DNA of 64,000 nucleotides from Metallyticus violacea. Its lineage: Eukaryota > Arthropoda > Insecta > Mantodea > Metallyticidae. The notes below the pieces were generated by a model that made no database searches, had not been told where the DNA came from, and saw only the letters and a list, made by a program, of their open reading frames with translations. The position numbers and the translations under genes were made by a program. The number at the start of each line of letters is the position of its first letter. Within the stretch, counting starts at the first letter, position 1. The stretch spans positions 21,200,001 through 21,264,000 of the forward strand of contig CM060838.1 in assembly GCA_030762175.1 (NCBI GenBank), read 5' to 3'. This document shows positions 45,873 through 57,945 of this stretch, one piece after another.

Positions 45873-46661
45873 TACACTATGATACGCTTCTAGGAACCTG
45901 CATCAGCAAAGGACATTTTTCACCAGATTATAAACAATTCGCAAATCATCAACAGTTAAAATGTTAAACAAATCGTCTACTAAAATGTCACAGGTAAGTG
46001 CTCAAAACGCTCTCTGATATCTTAGCAGCGTCAAGGAATACATGTGAAAAATAGCACGGATGTATGTTTAGAGGTAAAGAAGGAGGGTTTTACAAGAAAA
46101 AGAGGAAAAAGAAAGAAGAACTAATATATTCGTTAAAGAACTGCAAAAGTTCAGCTTCATATTTCAGTTCTTTGATATTAAGCTTAATAATTCTGCATCT
46201 CTTGGTGTGCTTGAAAACAAAATTAGCGCAAGAACTGTTAAGTTTGTTGTTTTAATGGCAGAAGATCAACATTATCCATAGGGATGCAACCTTTTTCTTT
46301 TATATGAGTTGACCAAACGATCTGTATATAAGAAATGTTAGTTATTTTAGAAGCAATCTTCAGAATTGTTGACACACTTGTTGTCATTGTCAAACCAGAC
46401 GATAAATTCTATGTCAGAAGAATTACTTGGGTTGTTCTAGGGTCCATTCTGTAACAAAACCCCAGTGAATATTGTAACCCTTTAAACATGTTCTCATTTG
46501 TGCACAAACATGGAAATCTCAAGAGTTGGTCTAAGCTCTAAATTATTTCTTACTTAAGCTAAATTGTCGAGTATGTTAAATCCATTCGATGAGACATTGT
46601 ATGCAAATGAAGCAAACAGCACCATTGGACACAGATCTTCAAGAATTTCTTATAATATTGT
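45873..46661. other. Spacer, nothing recognised
   Basis: No coding motif or repeat recognised. Confidence 0.45.
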
Positions 46662-46818
46662 TTCTTTGGAAGGGAAGTAAGGCATTGATACTGTACGCAA
46701 AAGAACCTTCTGCCCAAAAGAAGAGCCCTCTGAGCAAAATATATCTGCCGTTTCACGTCCTGGTTTAAATAGAACGCTAATGATCAAAGATATTAAATAG
46801 CTTCCTTAAATACACCTA
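46662..46818 (+). repeat. SINE1, diverged 3' half
   Basis: Starts at TTTCTTTGGAAGGGAAGTAA and runs through CTGAGCAAAATATATCTGCC to the 3' end; head absent. Confidence 0.82.
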
Positions 46819-47230
46819 ATAATGTGTAATATTATCTTGTAATGACGCGGTGTATCGGATGAGATTGTTACTCTGGGCCATGACATCATCAGTATGTTCG
46901 TCCCGGCCCTGGGGACTCTCCTACTTGAAATCTCTGACTTCACTCCTCCACACGAAACAAAATTGCAACGATACTCCTACGCTCAAAAGGCGCGATCTTG
47001 TAGTTAGATTTTCTTTGTGTTTTCTTCGTCAGACAAAGCAATACTGCACACAACAGTTACTAGCAAGTACCTAAGTGACAGTTGAGATCAAGTGTTACCA
47101 CTTTCTGATAAGTGAAAACTTACATTTTTTTTTTTCTGCTCTTGACTTGCTTTCAGTTGCTCAAACATAAAATTGTTTTACGCATAGGAAAGTATTCGTG
47201 TTGGTTTTTTGTAGGTTATTTATTGCAGTG
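46819..47230. other. Spacer with an unrecognised ORF
   Basis: A 74-codon plus-strand frame at 46850-47074 has no recognisable motif. Confidence 0.4.
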
Positions 47231-47792
47231 TCGGTCCTGGTAGTGTAGCGGTAACCATACTTGCCTCCTAAACCCGGTTCAAATCCGGCCAGGATCGATC
47301 AATTTTTTCGGCAGTAAAAATCCTAAGTATGGCTTCCTTCGGAAGGGAAATAAAGCCCTGGGTCCCATGTCATAAATTTGCGGCATGTAAAAAAGACTCA
47401 AGCCTGAAAGAAGAGACCTCTGAGCAAACTTTATCGGCCGTTTCACGTCCTGAATTGAATGGGACGCTGATGATCTAAGATTGATTTGATTGATTGCTTT
47501 ATTTATGGACGCTCTTTAACAGCTCAGGTCATCAGCGTCCCATTCAACTCAGGGCGCGAAACGGCCGACAAATTTTGCTCAGAGGCCTCTCCTTCAGGCT
47601 TGAGGTTCTTTTTCGTGCCGTAAATGTACGACACGGGACCCACGGCTTTACTTCCCTTCCGAAGGTAGCCATACTTAGGATTTTTACGCCTGGAAAAATC
47701 CATCGGTCCTGGCCGGGTTCGAACCTGCGATCTTAGGTTTAGGAGGCAAGTAATGATCTAAGATGTTAAAAAGTGTCCGTAAATAAATAATA
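47231..47792 (+). repeat. SINE1 interrupted by another SINE1
   Basis: The outer copy runs 47231-47481 and resumes at 47753-47792 (GATGTTAAAAAGTGTCCGTA). The repeated ATGATCTAAGAT on both sides of the inserted copy shows insertion, not tandem duplication. Confidence 0.93.
47482..47752 (-). repeat. SINE1, reverse copy nested in SINE1
   Basis: 3' end TTGATTTGATTGATTGC (an A/C/T tail in its own sense), body intact, 5' end truncated in the anticodon-like part (TTAGGAGGCAAG). Target duplication ATGATCTAAGAT at 47470-47481 and 47753-47764. Confidence 0.95.
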
Positions 47793-48065
47793 TATATAGG
47801 TATAGCTTATTAATAAGAAGCTTATATTCAAGTCATCAAAATTAAAACAAAAAATATAGGAGTAAAACACACTCATGGCGTTGCTACTGTCTTCAGGTCT
47901 GAAAATAATTTTTTTCTCTGCTTGAATGGAGAGTTTAATGTGTTTGTTGCCTTTGAATTTATGCGTTGACTTTACGTAAAACTGATCACATTGCTATGAA
48001 TCTGTCCATCATATCTAGTGTGATTCAGAATCGTCCTTGGACCTAACCGCTGAAGATTGTTGTTG

Positions 48066-48100
<35 letters not shown>

Positions 48101-48777
48101 GTTGTTGTTGTTGTTGTTGTTGTTGTTAAATCGATGATATTTAAAGTATTTTGAATAAGAAAACACACTTCCATACTTAACATCAATTCTTCATTCGCCG
48201 GAATCGTTGCAAGCTTACGGATGAAAACAAAACGCTCTAAATAGAATGTGGCAATTAATTCACTGCCCCCAACCTTCTATAATAACAAATCCGCGCTTAT
48301 CCCAGTTCCTGTTCATTTTGAACTGTATTCTCGTCCCGCACCATTTTACATTTACACTTACCTATATCACATTCAGTTATAGAAAGTTATTTCTCTTCTT
48401 TGCACTAGTCAACAGTCATTTTGCATCTAACATGTTACATAAAATGCACACTTAGTTTTATGCGTGCAATCCGAAACTGCTTTTTAAAATCCGCTAGTAT
48501 ATAAGATTTTATTTTAAGTCTTTCGCTATTTTCTATTCGTTTGTTTGCATGTTTTATTTGTCTTTTTGTCCTTTTGTTTTCATTTCTTTTTATAATATAG
48601 TAGTAGGCGTTCTAAAATTAATCACTAAACGCTAGGAATGGTAGAAGAAGGCGCATTTATTGGACCACAAGCCAGTAAACAATTCAAACTTTCAACATTT
48701 ATTACAAAGCTCACAAATCTCGAATTAACTGCTTGTTGTTTTCTTAGTGATTAATTTGTTGGAGAACTGTAAAGAAT
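47793..48777. other. Spacer with a GTT/ATT microsatellite
   Basis: (TTG)n-(TTA)n-(TTG)n at 48056-48127. The rest is AT-rich with no gene recognised. Confidence 0.5.
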
Positions 48778-49041
48778 ATGAAATGTACAATGTCGCTTAA
48801 AGGTCACTTTTTGCAGTCACATTTTGACTTCATCCTGAAAAATTTGTGCGCCATAAGCGATGAGCAGGGTGAAAGCTTTTACCAAGACATCCTTACTACG
48901 AAACATCGTTATCAGGGCAACTGCTGTTGGTGTCTTCTTAGGAAGTTTGATGAAACACCATACAAAAGAAGAGCATCATTAGCACATTTTTCAAAACAAA
49001 ATAAAGAGCAAAATTGTAACTATATCGTGACTAAATTTTAG
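48778..49041 (+). pseudogene. Relic of a repetitive arthropod protein of unclear class
   Basis: The ORF starts at ATG 48778 with MKCTMSLKGHFLQSHFDFIL, then AISDEQGESFYQDI, then RYQGNCCWCLLRKF. I recall a widely repeated arthropod sequence with the pattern HFLHSHLDFF, SDE-x-GE-x-FHQDI, RYQG-x-W and DYCW-x-L. The match is clear, but I cannot name its superfamily. Here the stretch between RYQG and CCW is shortened, so it is probably a decayed fragment (87 aa). Confidence 0.55.
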
Positions 49042-49076
49042 AGCTTTCTGCATCATATTCACGCACGCACACACAC

Positions 49077-49154
49077 ATTATGTATGTATGTATGTATGTA
49101 TGTATGTATGTATGTATGTATGTATGTATGTATGTATGTATGTATGTATGTATA
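49077..49154. repeat. TATG tetranucleotide microsatellite
   Basis: About 18 perfect TATG units after a short CA tract. Confidence 0.97.
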
Positions 49155-49162
49155 CAAAATTT

Positions 49163-49593
49163 TCTTCTTGTCATAGAAGAACTCTAGCTGTTCGAAATAT
49201 AGCTATTACTAATCTGTGATTTTTGTCTTTGTGTTTTATCCATTTTTGCTTTTCTAGTTATTGTTATTTTAGTTATATTGTTAATAGTATTTCATTATTT
49301 TTTCATTTATATATAATATAAAATAAAAATAAAGTAACACTCTTAACAATGTAACAAATTAACAGTAATTATAATAGTAGAAAAGGATAAAACGCTAAGA
49401 AAAAGCCACACTTGAGATCGCTATATTTCGAACTCGTGGAGTCCTTCTATGTGAAAAGTGACAAGTGAAAAAGTCACTTGTCTTCTTGCCATAGAAGGAC
49501 TCCACGAGTTCGAAATATAGCGATCTCAAGTGTGGCTTTTTCTTAGAATTTTATCCTTTTCTACTATTATTATTATTATTATTATTACTGTTA

Positions 49594-49600
<7 letters not shown>
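49163..49600. repeat. Three PLE termini: one direct, then an inverted pair
   Basis: Plus-oriented diverged copy at 49163-49318, minus copy at 49319-49451, and plus copy at 49481-49600. The last two form a near-perfect palindrome (arms 49382-49451 and 49490-49560, spacer 38 bp). Each copy has a hairpin followed by GAAA: GGACTC/GAGTTC at 49497-49511 and GAAC/GTTC at 49079+100 to 49193. No coding part between them. Confidence 0.7.
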
Positions 49601-49635
<35 letters not shown>

Positions 49636-49754
49636 CCATGTCAAAGTTCGCCAATAGGCTATTTTAAAATTATACTATTTATCTAAGTAGTGTGACGTCA
49701 TAGGAAAAACTGTTTTTTTTTTCATTGAATTCTGAAACCCACAATAATGTATTG

Positions 49755-49791
<37 letters not shown>
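49561..49791. repeat. ATT, TA and GT microsatellites
   Basis: (ATT)n at 49564-49586, (TA)n at 49596-49634, and (TG)n at 49757-49791. Confidence 0.95.
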
Positions 49792-49793
<2 letters not shown>

Positions 49794-52080
49794 GTATTGT
49801 GTATCTAGGAAATGTGGCATAAAAGAGGAAACATCTCCCCCATTGAATTCAGCATTCCAAATTTAGGTAGCATCATTATAAAAAAAAAAATGAAATGTGT
49901 TGACCAGTGTAATTTCCTCCGTGTCGCCTGCAGCACTGGCATTCTTTTCTGCCGTTTCTGATATGTGCACTTTTCTTTCTAATACGTGAAGAGTTTTCGA
50001 CGGATCGGGTTGCATCCCCCTTACATTTCATGTTCAATTCTCGTATTTCTCTTTTTAATATACGTGTTTGGCTTCATATTAATAATATAGGTTTATATTT
50101 TGAAGATAAATTCATAATCTTCCTCTTCGAAATACTGAGAAAAGTGTTGTTATTCATTAATTTTTATTAATCTTTCTGGCTATTTATTATCATTCGAGAA
50201 TCTGTGATACTCAATGTTTATTTTTCTCTAGATGCTTTTGTTGTTGAATTATTACACCCATAGACAGCATAGTGCTGAACAACCGCCGTCCTGATTAGAC
50301 CACAAATGCTATCCACACAATCTTAGTAGAATACGCGGAAGGAGGAAAATGTACGGTGCGCTAGAATGACGTCACTAGCCTAAACCGGTAGTTTGTTTTC
50401 CAGTTGTAACTCGAAAATGAAAAATGAAGTAAACGTGCGAGTTTCTCCATTACTTCATTTCCAAAACTTTAAGCGAAAAATTACCTTTTTCAATATCAGT
50501 TGCCAGCTTTTAAAGCTAAAACAAATACAAAAATTTCATCCTTTTTACAGTAATGCATCGTGAACTTTACACTCAGATATTTTTCAACCACCCTGTACTG
50601 TGTCTTTAACGTTGATCATAATAGCTACGCATAGTATTGGTTAACTATTAAATTATTCCTATCATTAGTTTATATTCGTTTATCAACAAATAACTTTTTT
50701 ATCACTTTACCTAAAATCTCTCCACCCTAAATTATTGTTTGTTGATTTTCTGTCTTTTTACATCGAAGACCTAGGTGCGATGTTTAGGTGGCGCTATGAT
50801 CGAAATATTAGATTGCCTGTGTTTCACTAAAGCGGCCATGTATTATATACTCTATGTAAAGGAGAAAAATTGCAGGTAGGTGTGCTGTTCTGATCCATAC
50901 CTGCCAATTTAAATTAACCTTTTTACGAGTGTCATAAAAGCCTTGTTTAAATTCCAAATTGTTCATACAAAGTGATATCCGGTGTTTTTCATCCTTTTCT
51001 ATAAAGGGCAGAGAACTATTAAAAAAATTGGAAAAGATATGATATGGAAATTTTCATTGGGTTAATTTTTTATGAACCCTTTATATTTGCAGAGCTTTTT
51101 TCATGAACTTGGAAGAAATTTGACTTGGTTAAGGATTGAAAAAATTAAAGAATACATGCACGATCTTGGAATACAAGAGTTAATAGACAACGAAAATGTA
51201 TAGTTTTGCCTCAAGAGAGATAGAGATAGGGGGGTGGGAATTACGAAACACTCCTAAGTTTAGGACTCTTTACAATTTCATGCGCTTCACATACCCTCTA
51301 TTGCAGGGGCGAAGTGTCCATTAAGGTTATAAGGCTGAAGCTACCCAAAGTTAGTGTGCTGGCTTGTATATATTAACTTTTTTGATGAACTGAAATACTT
51401 TCTAACTTAACTAGTGTTGTATAGACAGCCAGTCACCAATAATACGGTCGAAGGCTCAGCCTGTCTTGCGCAAGCGCAATAATGATTACGTCATTGTCAG
51501 GGAGAGATGAAGGAAGTTTTAAATGGAGTTTTTATTACTCTATAGGCAGCCCATGTGCTTATTCTGCTCTCCCCTGGGATTTTATATCAGAGACCTAGTA
51601 TAATGGACTAGGATGCAGACGTTATCAATTTAAAATAGAGTATTTCGCTATTTTTAGTTGTATTGTGGCATTGGGGTTGATGTTAATGTTTGTTTTAACA
51701 GTAAATACCATTTATTATGACTTAATATTAAACTCGCTTAATTATTTTGTTTACTCTTCAACTATAACTCATTGTCCCTCATTTCTACAAAATTGTGAAT
51801 TGTATAGCCGGCGCCGTATCTTGCAAGGATTATAGAGAAAAAGGAGATAAAACGTTATATGAAACATCACTAACTCATTTCAAGAGTAATTGATGTATAA
51901 GCCAAAGGACAGAAGGACTGAATTTATATACAATCAGATTTAAGGGTGAGTTATGAAACATGAACTTTTTTAATATTGCATGTAATTTAACTTAATTATC
52001 ACTTACATTATTGATAGTCGCAGTATCATAATTCTGGACACGAAAGGGTTTTATCATAGCATTACACAGCCATTTTAAAG
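49792..52080. other. Long spacer
   Basis: Mostly unrecognised. 51093-51203 is a 36-codon open stretch preceded by TATATTTGCAG, a possible splice acceptor; see findings. Confidence 0.4.
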
Positions 52081-52383
52081 GTGTGTGTTTTCCCATTAAT
52101 TTTGACATCCCAACCTTTACAAAAAGCCACACTTCGTCACTGCTCTACTGCCATTTTGAAAAACAGATTTCAAGGCCTGCATCCAAACAGGGTGTTACTA
52201 GATAGCAATGTAATGATGGGATTCCAAGAAAGTTTGGCAACAGCCTTTGGTTACTGCGAAGGGTTGTTGGTTCAACTGTTAAACACCACATTAAGAGAAA
52301 ATCAAAGGCTCGTCTCTTTCGGAAAGAAAAGTTGGCTCCCGCTGCAAAAAGTGTTGAGATATATTACTGAGGAAGGTCTTTAA
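52081..52383 (+). other. Unrecognised 100-codon open frame
   Basis: Open from 52081 to a stop at 52383, with TALPF-free, leucine-rich content including LLVQLLNTTLRENQRLVSF. No domain, signal peptide or splice context recognised. It may be chance or an old element fragment. Confidence 0.2.
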
Positions 52384-52799
52384 GATTTATATCAATAACG
52401 CACACTGCATTGATAACTTATATTTAAAAAATATGCCAAAAGGAATGCCATTATTTAAAATGGGTTAATATAATATATTTTTATTTTTAAATAATGCTCT
52501 GAATAAAATAGTATTATCGGATAAAAATATTTGTCTTACTATTAATGGTTTTCTAGAAAAGAACATTTTCATAAACTAAGAAGTAGATAAGGTGAAGGCG
52601 TAACGATATCATTGACAACTTTATATCATTAGATATAAGTCCCGCAACTTAAATCGGTTGACCAACGGACCTACCACCTCCAATCGCTGAGATTCCCCAC
52701 GCGACACACGCGGCGAGTTTCTCTCTTTCTGTCAGTTGCGAGAGGGATTTTTACAAAGTCGGTCAATTGTGTTGCAGTAGAGAGTGAGATTTTATTAAA
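52384..52799. other. Spacer
   Basis: GC-richer 52670-52750 (CACGCGACACACGCGGCG); nothing recognised. Confidence 0.4.
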
Positions 52800-53278
52800 C
52801 AGTGCAATGGTGGGATATTCAATGCATCGTTGTATCTTGTATACGTTTTCAAGTATGCTTTATTTATTAATTCGATTTGGTAGAAATTTTCCTGATTATT
52901 TATTACGGATTTTAAGAAATGAAATATTCAATGACAGTGGTGAAAATATTTTCCAAGCTAAATATATTAGTTTATCATACCGATTGCGAGGCAAAATATC
53001 TCGATCAGGTACAGAAAGTCAAGTGGTAGAACGAGACAGCGTTTCCTGGCAACCTTAGAACACACGTTTAATGAAACAGCTTCTGTGACTGAGTGGAAAA
53101 ACCCCCAAGATTGATGTATATTTGGTCTCAGAGTTATTGATACTGGTTTATGACCTCCTCGTTCCCCAGATCTCACGATTTATAGTTGTATCTTTTGGGG
53201 AAAAATAAGAGTATATTCAACTAACCACAGGCACTGGAGAAACTTGAAACAGTTTCTGTTCCAATATATTTTACGTAT
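52800..53278 (+). pseudogene. Tc1/mariner-type DDE C-terminal relic
   Basis: Around 53150-53215 the plus strand reads PPRSPDLTIYSCIFWGKIR, the third catalytic region and adjoining tryptophan-glycine loop of insect mariner-like transposases, with the catalytic position changed (IYS where PxD is usual). Upstream, MVGYSMHRCILYTFSSMLYL at 52807 may be earlier coding sequence. No ends found. Very decayed. Confidence 0.5.
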
Positions 53279-54098
53279 GTACTTTACAGCTCCATACTTA
53301 AAGTGTGCAGTGATTATTCCTTTTGTTCCATTGGAGTATTGGTAGTAATTTGTGTAGTTCTTACAAGGTAGGAATATTGGTACATACTTCATATGCTAGT
53401 AGCTTTTTAATAATTTAGTGAATCAGTTGACCTAAATATTAGAGAATGATGAGAGTACAAGTAGGTGTAAAGAAAGTGTAATTAGTATTAGTAACATGAT
53501 AATATTACGCTAAGTGCAACTAAAATATGACGTATGACTAACTAACATTTGTCTTTTTTTTTAAATTCATCTTATTTACACTGCTGTTTAAGGTTGACGG
53601 CAAATTCCATGAAAATAATGTCCTCATATCGTTATTTTTAAAACAATATATTTTGACACCATTTTCATATTTTTTAAAATGTATTTAAATAAAAATTATC
53701 AAAGGACTAATAAAATAAATGTTCCATAGAAAAAGGGAAATTGATACTGCGACATACCTGCAGGACGAAAACAAATCAACGTCATCTGAAAGTGAAATAT
53801 CACGCTTGAATATCGAAAAATACATAATAAACTTCTGAAATGGTTGTTTCTGAGAAAAAAGATAAGATAATTCGGGCTCTACATTAAAACATAAGAATAT
53901 TATTACTAAGGAGAGGACATTACCTGATTCAAAGTAGCAAACAGCTGTTCATCTGCTCTTATATAACGTCATTTGTAGCTTTTTACTAATATATTAAATT
54001 TCGTGGAACAGAAAGTTACAACTGTATATTTTACAAAGATTTGTACCAATATACTTGTAATGTATTAGACCCTGCGTTTGTACAATAGGGTCGTTATG
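53279..54098. mobile_element. 1-kb TIR element, family X, copy 2 (left end lost)
   Basis: Relative to copy 1 at 41961-42970 it is inverted. 53279-53460 matches the reverse complement of 42650-42850 (CTCCATACTTA, TAGGAATATTGGTA, CAGTTGACC). The right end matches the left end of copy 1 (GGTCTAATACATTACAAGTA in reverse complement, TTCTGTTCCACGAAA, TTAGTAAAAAGC). A TATA-like GACGTTATATAAGAGCAG in reverse complement again sits just inside the TIR. The left terminus is missing where the DDE relic abuts. Confidence 0.72.
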
Positions 54099-54825
54099 TG
54101 TGTCTTTCATGTTCTATTGTTTCAGAGCATTAAGAATGTAAAATTAAATGATACGTTCTGGCGACAGCTGCGGTAAGTATTTGATAAGCATGCAAATCCG
54201 CATCTGTTTTCTGAACTTTACTATCAACAAATAATTATCGAAAGGCTAAATTCTCTCTCGGAAAACGGTTATGTTATCTGCTTGATAAAATTTATGAAAC
54301 AGATAGTTTTAGAGCAGATATCTAGAGCTTTATACAACAGGGCCTTAAGAGTTTTTCTACTACATTTATATTCGTGAAAGTTGTACATGAATTTTCTCTA
54401 GTATTTTGATTGTTAGAGCAGTTTTTTAATTTAAAGCAAGGTCTTCCTTTACTTAGCCCATGCAAACAGCTTTCTTTGCGTCAAGAATGAATTCTGCACT
54501 GTTTTCATTTAACTGTTTAATATATTCCCAATAATTTCATAATGTTTACAGTAATAATTAGTAGCCTCTAACCAGATGCACCATCTTAATTTACAGACTG
54601 AGAGATAAGTTCGATTTTCTGCAATCTTTCTTCAAAGAACTTTATTCACTCCGTGATTTGCAGAAACTTTATTTTTATACTGTATATTAAGTTGTTAACA
54701 TTTAGAAAAGTTAAACGTACAGTTTCATATACGCAGTGAAGCGCATTTAACATGCATCATATTATTATACAGAAGTTTTAGACTCCTGTTGCTTTTACTA
54801 TATGTAATATTTGTTAGTATTTAGT
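54099..54825. other. AT-rich spacer
   Basis: Nothing recognised. Confidence 0.5.
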
Positions 54826-55035
54826 TTACTTACTGACATCTTTAACATCTCAAGTCATTACCATTCAATTCAAGGCGATAAATTTTGCGCAGAGGCCTCC
54901 CTTTTCAGGCTTGAGATTCTTTTACGAAGGAAGCCACACTTTGGAATTTACGTCCGAAAAATTTCATGAACTCTGGCCGGGATTGAACCTGCGATCTTGG
55001 GTCTACGAGGCAAGTATGATTACCACTAAGACCGA
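54826..55035 (-). repeat. SINE1, reverse copy with internal deletions
   Basis: CATCTTTAACATCTCAAGTC at the 3' end and ATTACCACTAAGACCGA at the head; parts of the body are lost. Confidence 0.88.
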
Positions 55036-55559
55036 CACAGATAATGAGAGTATTCGTGCAATTTCATAATGAAAACAGTAATTTTAATAAAATTCTTATT
55101 TCATCGGTTCAGAGGAGGGCCGTGTTTCTCTTAATTGGGTGCGTCCCCTTGATGACCGATGGGGGATCCCACCAGATATGTTGGGATGGTCCGAATAAAG
55201 ACCCACAGACCAACAAGAAGCCCATTCCTGGGGGATTTACAATGCTCGGGCACTCACTCTCTAGGGCATATAAATATGAAGAAAATATACCCGGGGTTAG
55301 CTACGCTTTCCCTAGAAGGCAATCCTTCACTAGTCGGAATAACTGATAATCCCATTATCATGCTCTGCTAATGTGTTCAGAGAACATCTCAGTTACTCCA
55401 ACTCTTCAAAGAACCAGGGTAAGAGAGAGAGAGAGAGCAATAGAAGGAACAGTTTTCTTGAAAACATAGGTCACATAGTACTTCTTGAAATTGATGATGG
55501 TTTCATCGGAGTTGTCGAATATTAACTATGAAACACTACTAACATTATAATTTAACAAC
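55036..55559. other. Spacer with an unrecognised ORF
   Basis: A 100-codon plus frame at 55044-55346 and an overlapping frame at 55159 have no motif I recognise. Composition is less AT-rich than the surroundings. Confidence 0.35.
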
Positions 55560-55996
55560 CTTTCTGCGGCAATATAACAAAGAAGTGCTAGAAACAAGTA
55601 TGCTTATGAACCAGGAAAGAACATCAGATAACTATGGAAAATATTTCCTAGTAAAACTCTTAAACATCCGATAGCACCCTGGTTAAAACTACTGAGAAAG
55701 GCAACAAGAAAGCTATTGGAATAATTACTTAACATGCCATTTCGGACGATGGGACTCCACCAAAGAAATCCCACATGTTGTCTATGTGAATATTGATGAG
55801 ACTGCATAATACATGTTACTAGAGTGTGAAGTTCTGGAAAAGAACATCTCTATTAGAATTCACTCCTTTGGGAGAAGTAATTCCTAAACTTATAGGAAAG
55901 ACTCTATAACTCATTGTAGCTCTAGATCTGAAACTGTAAAGTTAAGATACGTAAAAGACGTCTAGACCCCCAATGTCAATCAATCAATAAAGCATT
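55560..55996 (+). pseudogene. R1/Jockey-like LINE 3' end
   Basis: Degraded plus-strand readings include RKATRKLLE, MPFRTMGLHQRNPTCCLCEY (a C-x-x-C pattern), then YMLLECEVLEKN-like sequence. This is the C-terminal end typical of LINEs with RNase H. It ends in TCAATCAATCAATAAAG, the same tail type as 25251-25790. RT and RNase H are missing. Confidence 0.55.
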
Positions 55997-57945
55997 AAAA
56001 ATACTAAGTTACAAACAACTCTACTCAGCTACTGTTATATCTTCTAAGTTATGTTTGTGACCACTTCACTGGAAGATGAGACATTGCTCAAACGTACAAA
56101 ACACAAATTCATCGAGATATTTAAGAAAATCATTTTCAAGATATTCCTAGAACGTACTTACATTATTTTGACTTTTAAGACAAAAAATCTCTACTGTTCC
56201 TTTATCTGAAACGCTTCAAAACACACCGGTTCCTAATACTGCAAGATCGATTGACTTTAGGGGAAAAATGCGTCAGTTTCTGCTATTAGATTTGGCCCGT
56301 TGTGAGCGCCATTTTCCCAAAAGTGAAGAAAAAGCTAAATAGGGACAGATTTTCTTCGGCTGCAACATATTCGGAGGCTATAAATATCGTGGAAGAAAAT
56401 CTGGGCAGGAGAAATTTTGTGGAGACGCCTAAAACTTTCTGTGTGTCTGTCAAATGCAGGTAAATAAAAGACTTTTTTTTAATAACTTTATTTAAAGTAG
56501 GTTTTAGCATGTTTGTTTATTGCTGCATAACAAAGAATGTTTTCTGTAACAAGAAACAGTATGTATGTATAAATTTTAATTTCTGTATGAATACAATTTT
56601 TTTTTAATGGATTAGATCCTTTAAAATTTTCCACACATTGCCACAGAGAGAGGTATCGAGTTTTGTAGACGATTTATAGGATACCAAATTAAATTTTTTG
56701 GTTCTAGAAACTGAACATAAAGTAAACGTGATACAAGTGGAGGAATTATGTTCAGCAGGCGTACCATATTTGCACTGAAAATATTAGCGTTGATCATCTG
56801 AATATTTTATGAATAAAAAATATCCGTTAAAATATGTAAACATTATACCAAGGCCTTATAGCTGGAAGGTGTCAGTTATAAGAATTGAGTCTTACAGCCC
56901 GGAAGACTCGGTTGACATAATTTTTAATTTAAGCTTTCAACGAATTGGATTTGGCGTCTTAGACAGGTGAGAAATTCTTTGTTTTAATTGCTTAATTTAA
57001 TAGGCGCACGAATTAACTTGCATTTTACTATTTCTAGAGAGCCTTCGTAACCTTTTTATCACAGCATCAGCCAGCGTGTGTTGGTATCATTGCTTCTTCT
57101 ACGAAACTCAGCTGAGTAGTGGCTTGTAATTATATCAGCTTCGGTCGTCAAGTGTTGTTTGTTGTTATAATGCCATGACATTTTAGGTGCAATTCTTATA
57201 TACAAACTCATGCAGAACATCGAGGAAGTAAATTTTAAGGAAATACTCCGACTTTCTTGCTCTGCGCCATGTTGTTAAAGAATTTAGGAACTTGAAATCT
57301 ATTTTTAATAAGATCCGCTATGTGCTTACTAAGGAGACACTCAGTTACAACGAAACTCAAGTTTCTGCAACAGAAAGGAATTTCACAAACCTAAGCTTGG
57401 AAAGTTTTTAAAATTGAATTAAAAACGACTATTTAGAAATTGTTGTTAAGTGATAATGTAAGCGCTTAAAATTGTGTATTTAGATTTTAAATAAGTTAAT
57501 AAAGCCATAATTTTTCAACGTTTAATTGCCGAGGTGGTTCCATATGCACACTACTGTGCAGAAAAATTCGATCTTAATACATGAACACCATTGCATAATG
57601 AAAGTTTGCATTTGGTGCACTGTAAGTGCAGGTCTAGGCATACAGGTGATGTCTCTTTATCTTAAATTGAGGAAATTCGAGAATATAGAGTTCTTAATAA
57701 AGAATTACAGCTCGTGCTATTTCTAGGTTCTATACTACCTGTTACAGAACCTGAAATTTTAGAACAGATGGGAGAATATATGAAGAGAAACTGCAACTGA
57801 ATTTTGCAATATTTCTGAAGAATACTGCATGTAAACGTTATGTGAAAACCATGTGACAGTAGAAGAACATATTTCCAACATTTTCTGTGATGGAGACAAG
57901 GGATTGCTTAATTGTAAATGAAATATTTCATGAAAATAAAGTCAT
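55997..57945. other. Long spacer, nothing recognised
   Basis: No coding motif. The ORF at 56286-56510 (minus) has no recognised domain. Confidence 0.45.

Noticed and set aside
47972..48166. Poly-asparagine ORF
   Set aside because: Translation of the GTT/ATT microsatellite on the reverse strand.
49077..49154. CRISPR-like regular repeat
   Set aside because: It is an uninterrupted tetranucleotide microsatellite with no spacers, in eukaryotic DNA.
52640..52800. Promoter-like GC patch before an ORF
   Set aside because: The following ORF is most likely part of a DDE relic, and no core promoter motif is convincing.
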